Assembly (NCBI GenBank): GCA_946803715.1
Contig: CAMPET010000207.1
Span: 37,844 to 101,843, forward strand
Origin: Beroe ovata
Taxonomy: Eukaryota; Ctenophora; Nuda; Beroida; Beroidae
DNA: 64,000 bases
Direction: 5' to 3'
Part shown: in pieces, positions 28,238-39,471 of the stretch
Position numbering within the stretch: the first letter of the stretch is position 1
Layout of the letters: each line of letters opens with the position of its first letter
The notes under the pieces: generated by a model
What the model was told of the DNA's origin: nothing
The model's database searches: none
The model's input: the letters and a program-made list of their open reading frames with translations, nothing else
Translations under genes and position numbers: made by a program

Positions 28238-28974
28238 TATGTCAGTATTCAATAGTCTACGTATGCTATCATTTTAAATACACACAGTTGCTTTAAATCG
28301 AAGTTGAAGTTATTTGACACTATTTGATGTAAATATAGTTGTATCGATATTGTTTGATAGTACTGACACTTCTGACATACAACGCGAGCTGCCGGTCAGT
28401 TATGACGATGCAATTTTATTCTTAGACCTAAATTTTGTTTTAACATTTATTTCATTGGCCATTTTCCATTTTCATTTCTAATATGACCATCCAACGCCAA
28501 GTTTATGCAATACGAGTTTCTTCATTGTCACATTTCCATGTTTTGAAACCTGCAATATATCAGTGATTGAATCATTACCCCGAATCTCGTCTATCGTTTT
28601 CGTGTATACTATGGAGGATAATATAACCCCGCCCTCCCTACAGAAACAGTGTGTCAAGCGTGTGTGAGATGGTATACTCAGTCAGGTACCTTCAGAGTGT
28701 TTTGCCGATTTCAGCCCCTTTTGTCACTCCTCCTTAGCATTGCGGGTTTTACCTTATTGTGTGTGCATAGGAATCAAACAGCATAATGATCGGGAATAAC
28801 TTGGCCATGTGTGAGCAAGTTTCTGTGCCCTTCGATTGGCACTCTGTGTGTCCAGATTGTTGGAGTGGTGTGTGAATGATTTCAATCACTGACAACAGAT
28901 TTCTTCTTACTCATCACTATTATACTTATCTCACCCAACACCCATCCCTAACACCCTGTCTCTCTAAGCTGGCA
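28238..28974. other. Spacer between PPP2R3C and parvin
   Basis: This contains the PPP2R3C 3' end and the first parvin promoter. The frame open upstream of the parvin ATG (from 28876) lacks a better start. No coding or repeat feature is supported. Confidence 0.5.
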
Positions 28975-31900
28975 ATGTCGTTATCTCGGCGAACAGACCA
29001 CGGATCGGTGTCAAGCTCGGGACGGGGAGGGGACGAGACGTCGACCCGGGACCGGTCCTTCAGCAGCAAGCTGGACAACTTCACCAGTACTCTGAGTCGG
29101 AAGAAGAAACACCAGCGAGAGCAAGGTATTCTAGAGTGGGGAACGGATGAGAAGGGGCGATGAGAAGAGGGGAAGAGATGAATTGGGGAGTTATCGGAGA
29201 GGGGGGTCGTTACATTCTTCACCATTGGGAGGGGGGTTCATGAGTGTCGTTACACCCTCGGGGGGTTCTCATTAGAAGCCCGGCCACCCCACACAGAGTT
29301 GTTTTGCCATTCAGTCCACTCCATTGTAGCTACTAGCTAAGCTAGCTCTGATCGTCTGTATGTGTGTTTGATATGTGGACCAGTGTTTACTACTCATTAC
29401 ATTAACAATGGACATATCCGCCCCAAATGTTACATTGAGTAGGGACTGCCTAACGCTTATCATGATGTACAGTGTAATGTAATGTAAGATCCCGACCACA
29501 GTTTTCACTGCCACAATCAGTGCTCTACTACTGTGTTATTTCTGTCCCTCAGTCTCATGACTGAGCCCCTGATCCCGGCGATTTTCCCCTACCCTGTAGA
29601 TTTCTCTTCTCCATATTAATATTATGTCGTACTCATTCGGTTTCACTCTCTGGCCCAGTTCGAATGTAAAAATATCGAGAGTTTTGAGTTGAACTTGATT
29701 TGTCCCACCCCTCTCACTCCCTCTCCCCCGCCCACCTAGTTGCCCACCATGCAGTGTTGTAAAGTGTCAGTTGTCAGCCCTGTCATTTCTGAAGAGGATT
29801 CCACCACGACAGTCATGACTCCTGTCAACTACAGGGTACTCCCGCCACTACTGCGAATAGATGAGGAGATATCTGATTCGGAGTCAGAGACAGGTCACTA
29901 ATTTCGCGATACGGATCGTCATTAGGTCACAACTGTCACATGTTTGTTATCAAGTCACATATGTGTCATTAGGTCTACAGTCACGCTAAATCTAGTTCAG
30001 TCTATTGGATAATTTGGCAGACACTTGTCATTTCTCGAGATACTATTTTTGTCGCAGCTGAAAATATCATCCGATCACAGTTATTATGGCAGGGAGGATT
30101 TTGATGATATAGTTTGCCGTACATTTGTCTCTACACGCCTATGTCACAACACACTCAGACACACATTGTGTAAGAACAAGACGTGAAGGACAGGGTTAAA
30201 CACACTCTCTCTCGACTACCCTCTCTCTAAACTTTCTCAAGACTCAGTACTCGGGGAGGGAGGGTTAGCTAAGTGCTCGGCCAGATACATGTTAAACCCG
30301 GGGTGCTTATTGTTATTGTTCTGCTCACAGCTACTCGCGTGTTCTTTGTGTGACTTTCTTGTGTTCTTGAGATACAGCAGATATGCCCGGTAAGTTCCAT
30401 GATGTGAATCGTCACTTTGGAATTCCGATCAACAAACCATCAACTCATCAGCGTTAATAAGATTAAGATTCTGTGGGGAATCGGTCAAGTGGTAGTATGA
30501 AAATTCAAGAAAAACCGACCATCATCACCGAATGCAAGAGTCTGATGATGTATCTCAAGATGTTACACGGTGTAGTAAAATTCACACTGTAATAAGTAGC
30601 ATGTCCCGTTATCTATAGCTACCCATACAAATGTTATCACTCATATCACTCAGCCAATCAGCAATCAGTATGGCTGTCATGTGATTGCTCCTTCGTAAAA
30701 CCTTACCCTTCTCCAATTTCCCATGCTCATGGTATATCTATTGCACGTATCTATCGGTATTTCTTGCCCCATTTCCGCTCTTTGTCCGTGCTCTCGCTCT
30801 CCAGTGTCTATCATGATGGATCCTGCTATGACGATATCGGCCACCCCCGCTATGGAAATACGACCAAAACACGTTTCTGAACGGAAGGTGGAGAGATCAA
30901 AGTCTCCCATACCAAGAATACTGGCTCGCTGTGAGTAGACTCGGGTGATGAATATGTCAGATATCCGAGCCAAAAATGGATATTGACTCAAGGGAAGCTC
31001 AATACAGGAGTAGAATGAAGTGATTAATGTGCTAGGAATCCTAATTTCTGTCAGACACCCACTATTCAGACATAGAATATCGACACCATGGAAAATCCAT
31101 CCATAGCTATGTTTTGTATAGTGGTCCACTCAGTTTCACTGCTGAACATTGGTCTCAGTTAATTAGTTCACTAATTAGCAGCGTATTGTGTTGGTTATTT
31201 GTCTCTGGATCAGCATTGACCCAGTCAAGATATAGTACTGAAGATGGATTGATCATACACTCCCTTGTAACTTTCTGCTCATTATTCATCCCTCATGACT
31301 ACTCCAGCTCTGCATGATTCATTCTAGGAGCACCTAGTTCACGTCATGATCAAGACAGCCAAGTCATTCACCTGTCTTAGTGGACATGATAGTGTACGGA
31401 GACACCGTAAACCTTCCATATTCAGTGAGTTCGCCATGGTATTCACGGGTGCTGTGGTGTCATGAGTGTGTGACATTTGGCGTGTTTGTGTCAGCATTTA
31501 ACCGTGTCACGTCTGGGTGTGTGAAGTTTTTCCCCGCAACTTCGACAATCTATAGTAGTCGAATAGCACTCGTGAATAGAGCATATAACATTGTGTCAAA
31601 TACGCACAAATTCCATCATTAGATATTAATACCCCATTACACCCCATCCCAGTATGACCTAACTGTAAAACACTAGCACTCTCAACTGAGTGTTGACAGG
31701 CGTGTACTGCATACCCTTGTCGAGCTTCAGCTACACCATCCAATCACGTTACTCCATTCTACTCACGTGACTATCGTCAGCCAATCAGAGTGCTCCATTT
31801 TCCCCACCACGAGGGTACTGTACACCGCCGTGACTTGGAATTTATTCAGAGTTATTTTAGTTAAAACCTACACACTAGTGTGTACCTAGCTTGTATCCTC

Positions 31901-34900
31901 CTATTATCATAACCAGTGTGTGTGTTTCGTGTGCGTGTTTTGAACAGTATCATGACGTTATTGAGTACCTTAATGGGACGACAGAAGTCCCAAACGACGG
32001 TCTCCAACGCATGTCAAGAAGGTAGGCATTGGTTCATCCTGGCTCACTCCTCACAGGCCCCACTATTACGAGACGTTATTTCAATTGAAAACAATCAATT
32101 GTTACTTGCTCTGCGATCTCATACATCTGCAACCGAGTTTTCTCTCTCATTGTCTCAATTCCCACTGTTTAGTTTCCTCCTCCCGATTTCCCTCGTGACT
32201 TGTAACGTAAATACTTCCCTAATCCGCAATCACCCATTCTATTCAAACTTTTACTAAGTTTCATTCTCATTACCACCGTACAGAAGCAGGATAATAACTC
32301 GACAAGCGATGATTACGGGCAAATCACGTCAAATGAGAGCGTGTCACGTGACTGCATGCTCGTTCTAAATGTCGTTATCGCCTGGTTGAGCTGCGATTAT
32401 AATTCTCACTTTCTTTCCTCCTCTCTCGGTGTTGTTTCCTCCTCCTCTCTCTATTGTTATATGAAAGGGCTCCGCTTATTTGACCTCAGTATCCTCGGAC
32501 CTCTGATGCCCAAGTACTGGAGTTTACGGCGAAAGAGGAAGTGTCCGAAACTGCAACATGGTTACAAAGTTTCAGGTCCCCGGCATAGTGTGACGACCCC
32601 CCTTCCTCAATCTCCACCCCCACTCCCCTCTTATAACATAGCTCCCATTCCCCTTTATCATATTCACTGCCCAAGTAGCTGTGGGTCTGCTTCCCTAATA
32701 GCAGTTGTTATAGCCCTCTCCTGCCTTGAGGCTCCCACTGTAGTGCACTCCCTAATTCGGGGGGGCTAATTCCCACCTCTCCTTTCAGTGGATGAGCTGG
32801 AACGGGAAAAGGAGGAGGTTCTCAGACCTCTTACATCGGGAATCATGGAAACCGGCATGGACGGTAAGAAAAACACAACCAAATGTTTTTCCTCAACTAT
32901 CGTATGACAAAAAACAACGTGTGATGGCAGCAAATTTGTTTGATATAGACGAGCAGACCATCTATTTTTCTCACTCCTCAAATCTCCGACAGTTAATTTT
33001 GTCTCTCGTGCGTATTGCTGTCCGTCAACAGCTCAGCACTGTTATTTGTAGTACAGCAGGTCGGGTGTTATTATTGTTATTTACATCAATTTTAGACCGG
33101 AATACACACACACGCACACACACACATTAACACTGACACATGCTATTTCTTCACTCCATGGTCGTTGTAGCCTCTCTTCCCGATAGCTGTAGTAGTATGC
33201 GTGTGTCTAGCAATGAATTTGCTGCGTAATAGGAGTTTTCTGTGTGTGTGTGGACTGTGGTTGTGTCTGACGTCTGTGTGTGTGTTTGTGTGTGTGCTAG
33301 TTTGTATCAAGCAGTAACACATTTATTGACAATTCTGTTTTCACTTTTCCTCCATTTTCCGCACAATTCCACCTTTTAGTTTTTGAGTGTGCAACATGAT
33401 TTTAAAAGAAGAATTTCAGCGCAACATCCTTGTTTTAGGTTTGTGATCATTGTGAATTGTGCAGAGTGTTTCTAAATAAATGGTACACTCACGCGTTACT
33501 TCACTCGCGTGATACTGTCTAGTTTCTCGCGTGACCGTGACACACTTTTCACAGAGAGTGGCGACTACAAGCGTCAGGTCTCCAACGAGTCGCTCAAGGA
33601 TCCCCAAGTACAGGCTCTGTCCCAACAGCTGAAAGAGTGGATCAATGATGTTCTGACTGATGACCACATTGTAGTGAAAAACCTCTGTGAGGATTTGTCT
33701 GATGGACAGGTCCTGTCGGCACTCATCGGTGAGTTGAAAAAGCCATGGTGCGTACTTGTGTGTAATGCACATGCACACTGTGCATGTTTGTATGTGCCTG
33801 CGTGTGTGTGTGTGTGTCTTTGTGTGTGTGTGTGTGTNTTACATCGGGAATTGAGTGTGTAATCTGATACTCGACTCATCATGAAATTACGAAGTGCTCG
33901 TCACCCTAGTCGCGTCAACAGCAACAGTAGCTCTCCTCCTTTCGTTTCATCTGTTCTACATCGCCGTGGTAAAGGCAGAAAGCATCGCCATAGCAACCTC
34001 TCCCATTCCACTGCAAAGTTATCGAGTGAGTCTCTGATGATATTACCAGTGCTTCTGTGTCGTCGAATTTATTGCAGTGTGATAGATACTGCAAATGAGC
34101 TCTATTATTCGTCCCCATATCTCAGATAATCGAAGTAATGATATTGGCTTCATATTGTCGTGTGTGCGCCTGTGTGTGTGTGTGTGTGTGTGTCTTTGTG
34201 TGTGTGTCTTTGTGTGTGTGTCTGTGTATTTGTGTGTGATTAATGGTTATACGATTCTCGTGTTTGCAGAGCGACTAGCCGATGCTAAGATAGAACACAA
34301 GGAAGTGGCTCAGAGCATAGCGTCCCAGAAGGCAAAGCTGAACGAGGACTTGGCTCTCATCAACTATCATTTACAGGTATTCTCGCGCGGTGCCACTGTG
34401 TTTTATGGCATGGTTTTATTGTTATAGTAGGAAATTCCGATGTGTGGTTCGTGGTGCCTCCCAAGTCCGCGTTACAGTTCAATAATGAACATTGTTCCTG
34501 AATGACTGAGGCTCTCCTCGGAACCTGACCACTGCACTATGGCAGTATGACAGTATGACACGTGTAATTGTATTGAACAACACCGCGCGATAATAACTTT
34601 AACTGCATGCATATATTTTGCTCACTCGCTTATCCACATACAGCTGACAGTTTTACCCAAGTCAAATACGCCTGACACGTCATCGGCCAATAGACGTATT
34701 GCTTCTTGACCTGTCCCAATCGATAAACAAGAAGCAGTTACCGCCCTAGTTTATGGGGCAATAGCTGAATGTTTTCACGGTTCTTGAACTTGTCATCCTA
34801 TATTCCTTGCTGATAGATCGCAATGTTGTACCCCCCCCTTTTCAGCCCACAATCATCTCATTAAACCCCAACTCATTCTGTTGTCAGCTCTTTGTTTAGG

Positions 34901-35366
34901 TCATGATCTGGCAATTAACCTGTCACCCCCTTCCACTCACGTGATTATGCCACGTGTTGCACGTGCAGAGCGCGCGACCACCTGTTAAAATAGCAGTTTT
35001 ATCGGAACCTCGATCATATTGCGGTTAGGCGCAGCGCCCCTCTGCCTCTCATGGTTCGTGTTCGCTAGCTCTGTGTTGGTGAAAACTGGGGTTTAGCAAT
35101 GTGATATTGTAGTGAAATCTTCTCCCACTTTTTACTGTGTAAATTGATAATTATGGCACTGACAGACATAGACGGCAACCATAATTCCATTTGTTTGAAA
35201 AAGTGGGCGCGGTTTTATCTAGCTATGAATGCATGAAATGCTGTGAGCTCCGCCCCTCGATATTAAAGCTTAATAACCTGGTTGCTCAATTTATGACACT
35301 AGGCATTCTCCGTAATTGACAATCATCTCAATTACACCGCTTTGATGGCAATAAATCCACACATCT

Positions 35367-35398
<32 letters not shown>

Positions 35399-38300
35399 NC
35401 GTTGTAGCCTCTCTTCCCGATAGCTGTAGTAGTTTGCGTGTGTCTAACAATTAATTTGCTGCGTATAGGAGTTTTCTGTGTGTGTGTGGACTGTGGGTGT
35501 GTCTGACGTCTGTGTGTTTGTGTGTGTGTGTGTACTGTGTGTGTGTGTGTTAGTTTTTTGTATCAAGCAGTAACACATTTATTGACAATTCTGTTTTTAC
35601 TTTTCCTCCATTTTCCGCACAATTCCACCTTAGTTTTTGTGCAACATGATTTTAAAAGAAGAATTTCAGCGAAACATCCTTGTTTTAGGTTTGTGATCAT
35701 TGTGAATTGTGCAGAGTTTTTCTGTTAATGTTGCACTCACGCGTTACTTCACACGCGTGATACTGTGTAGTTTCTCGCGTGACCGTGACACACTTTTCAC
35801 AGAGAGTGGTGACTACAAGCGTCAGGTCTCCAACGAGTCGCTCAAGGATCCCCAAGTACAGGCTCTGTCCCAGCAGCTGAAAGAGTGGATCAATGATGTT
35901 CTGACTGATGACCACATTGTCGTGAAAAATCTCTGCGAGGATTTGTCTGATGGACAGGTCCTGTCGGCACTCATCGGTGAGTTGAAAAAGCCATGGTGCG
36001 GGCTTGTGTGTAATGCACATACACACTTTGCATGTTTGTATGTGCCTCTGTGTGTGTGTCTGTGTCTTTGTGTCTGTGTCTTTGTGTGTGTCTATGTGAC
36101 TGTGTGTGTGTGTGATCAATGGTTCTCGTGTTTACAGAGCGACTAGCCGATGCTAAGATAGAACACAAGGAAGTGGCTCAGAGCATAGCGTCCCAGAAGG
36201 CAAAGCTAAACGAGGACTTGGCTCTAATCAACTATCATTTACAGGTATTCTCGCGCGGTGCCACTTTGTTTTATGCCATGGTTTTATTGTTATAGTAGGA
36301 AATTCCGATGTGTGGTTCGTGGTATAGGTGCCTCCCAAGTCGCGTTACAGTTCAATAATGAACATTGTTCCTGAATGACTGAGGCTCTCCTCGGAACCTG
36401 ACCACTTCCAACTGCACTATGGCAGTATGACACGTGTATTGCACAAGATTCTAGGACTGTTGTTCGAAGCGGACTGTTGTCCGAAACGGACTCTTATCCG
36501 AATCTGAGTTCCCAATTGGTTACGAAAAAAGCGGACTCTTATCCAAATTGGACTGTTGTCCGAAAACGTCTCCTAACCCTAACCCTAACCCTATGTGTTC
36601 GCAAGCACTCCTGCAGACGTATTCGGACAAGAGTCCGCCGAACGGACTATTGTCCGAAACCCGAAAGCCATTTTTATTGCATTGAATAATTGTCATGCAA
36701 ATTCGGACAAGAGTCCGCCAAATGGATTTTTGTCCGAAGCGGACTGTTGTCCAAAAACCGAAAATTCGGATTCGGACAAGAGTCCACTTCGGACAACAGT
36801 CCGGTTACCATTGCACAACACCGCGCGATAATAACTTTAACTGCATGCATATATTTTGCTCACTCGCTTATCCACATACAGCTGACAGTTTTACCCTGTC
36901 AAATACGCCTGACACGTCATCGGCCAATAGACGTATTGCTCCTTGACCTGTCCCAATCGATAAACAAGAAGCAGTTACCGCCCTAGTTTATGGGGCAATC
37001 GCTGAATGTTTTCACGGTACTTGAACTTGTCATCCTACATTCCTTGTTGATAGATCGCAATGTTGTACCCCCCCCCCTTTGTAGCCCACAATCATCTCAT
37101 TAAACCCCAACTCATTCTGTTTTCAGCTCTCTGTTTAGGTCATGATCTGGCAATTAACCTGTCACCCCTTCCACTCACGTGATTATGCCACGTGTTGCAC
37201 GTGCAGAGCGCGCGACCACCTGTTGAAATAGCAGTTCTATCGGAACCTCGATCATATTGCGGTGAGGCGCAGCGCCCCTCTGCCTCTCATGATTCGTGTT
37301 CGCTAGCTCTGTGTTGGTGAAAACTGGGGTTTAGCAATGTGATATTGTAGTGAAATTTTCTCCCACTTTTACTGTGTAAATCGATAATTATGGCGCTGAC
37401 AGACATAGACAGCAACCATGATTCCATTTGTTTGAATAAGTGGGCGCGGTTTTATCTAGCTATGAATGCTTGGAGCTCCACCCCTAGATATTAAAGCTTA
37501 ATTACCTGGTTGCTCATTTACTTGATAACACTAGGCATTCTCCGTTATTGACAATCATCTCAATTACACCGCTTTGATAGCTATAAATCCACACATCTGC
37601 TCTCTCTCTCTGTGATTCCTTCACCTATGAAGTATGAATAGTAGGATACCCTGTTACCCCCTGATCACTTATCTTGACTATATTCTGTCTCTTGACCAAC
37701 CCCTCTGACTAACCCCTTGACTAAAACCCCTGACTAACCCCCTGACTAACACCCCTGNATCTCATCCAATGAGGGACTGGGAGATGCCGCTCTCGGAGAG
37801 GAAGATATCGCCAACATGTTCCGTATAGTGGAGATCAGATTCGCTCCTGTTGATGATGATGATGATGCGGTCATACTGGGTACAGGGGATGATGTCACGC
37901 GTGATTTGAAGAGGGCACCAATCTACCGGGCGTGCAGTCATCACGAGCAGACGTTTTGTCAGCTGACCGGATCCAACTTCTGCTCCGTGTACGGCGGTGG
38001 TCCCTACTGCGTCTACTAAATGTCATGGACCATACTTCCTCCCAGATCTCCCGTGTTTCATCTGAGCGCCCACTCATTTAATTCTGTCTTTTATATGAAT
38101 TCCTATCCTCGAATTCGAACTACTCATGGCACTACTTTTTCCAGTTGCCGATATTTTATTGGATTTTTGGGGACGAAATCGTTTGATGTAGATAGTTTGT
38201 CCTATTTAAGCTGCCTTTTTATTCGCTGATATTAGAAGTCTCATTTCTCTAACTGTAAATTTACGATAATTTGTCACAAAGTACTCTGCGCTGTATCAGG

Positions 38301-39431
38301 GGTGACTTCACCGTGAAACTTCGGCATCTTGTAATGATCATCGTTCGGTCATTGACTCGAATCCCAACGACACTGGTGCGACACCGGTGACGCACTGGTG
38401 TCGCACTAATGGCACACTTAAATGTTGTCAGGATTCGAGTCAGTGACCGATCATTCCCTCCATTTCACCCTGCCCCCCTCTCCCAGGTAGCAGAGGACGG
38501 TATAAAGTGGAATGTGGACAACATCCACAACAAGTACCTCGTGTCCGTGCTTCACTTGCTGGTAGCTCTAGCGAGACACTACGGGATTCCCCGCCGACTG
38601 CCGAGCTTTGTCAAGATACAAGTTCTACAGATATCGGTAACTGAGTTCTTCCACTATCGTTTATAAAATCTTCTTTATAACTGATCTCTTGTATTGCTCA
38701 AAATCATCGAATGTATATTTATCGAATGCTATAGTTTCATGGAAATCGTTAAGTAAGTCTGATCACAGTTGCACAACTGATTGGATATGATTATGAGATT
38801 ACCAGACACATTTGAATTGAATTTCAGAAAGCAACGCAACAAACAGAAACAATCACAGAGCAAATCACGGGTGATGAAGAAAGAGAGTGAGTGCTGGGGA
38901 AATTTTTACCGCTTCAGGATGGGGGGCAGATAAAACCATTTTCATACCATAGTCTAACTTCTCCTCTTTTTATCATGAACTGTCAAGACAGCGACAACAC
39001 TTTACTTTCATATCACCACTTTGCACGAACCACTGGTCTCGTTATTCCATATAAAGGCATTATCGTCACATCTATTCCCTTATATGGGCACCGGAATCCC
39101 TTCACCAACAGCTTCAGGGCTTCTTTGCACACCCACTATCTCAACCAAGTTGAACCTCGCTCAAATTCACCGCGTATTCGCCTCGTATTCTATTTGCTGA
39201 GCATTGTTCGTTATGTCGAAACACGGTATTTTCACAATCATTGAGAACATGTGAGTTCACAGTATCTGCGAGGATGAATGTCACAATATGTCCTGATTCC
39301 GATTCCAGACTCACCCCCCTCGTTTTACCCAGACACTACAATTTTGCTGCAAGGCAGCAGGAACGTGATGTGTTTGATACCCTGTTCGACTCTACACCCG
39401 ACAAGCTCAACGCTGTGAAGGGGGTGAGTAG

Positions 39432-39471
<40 letters not shown>

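Noticed and set aside
33555-36244. Mutually exclusive exon pair in parvin
   Set aside because: The two copies encode essentially the same residues, their introns are duplicated too, and an N join separates them; haplotype duplication explains this better than alternative exons.
36572-36591. Telomere or interstitial telomere site
   Set aside because: Only about three CCCTAA repeats, and they lie inside a small inverted-repeat insertion; there is no chromosome-end structure.
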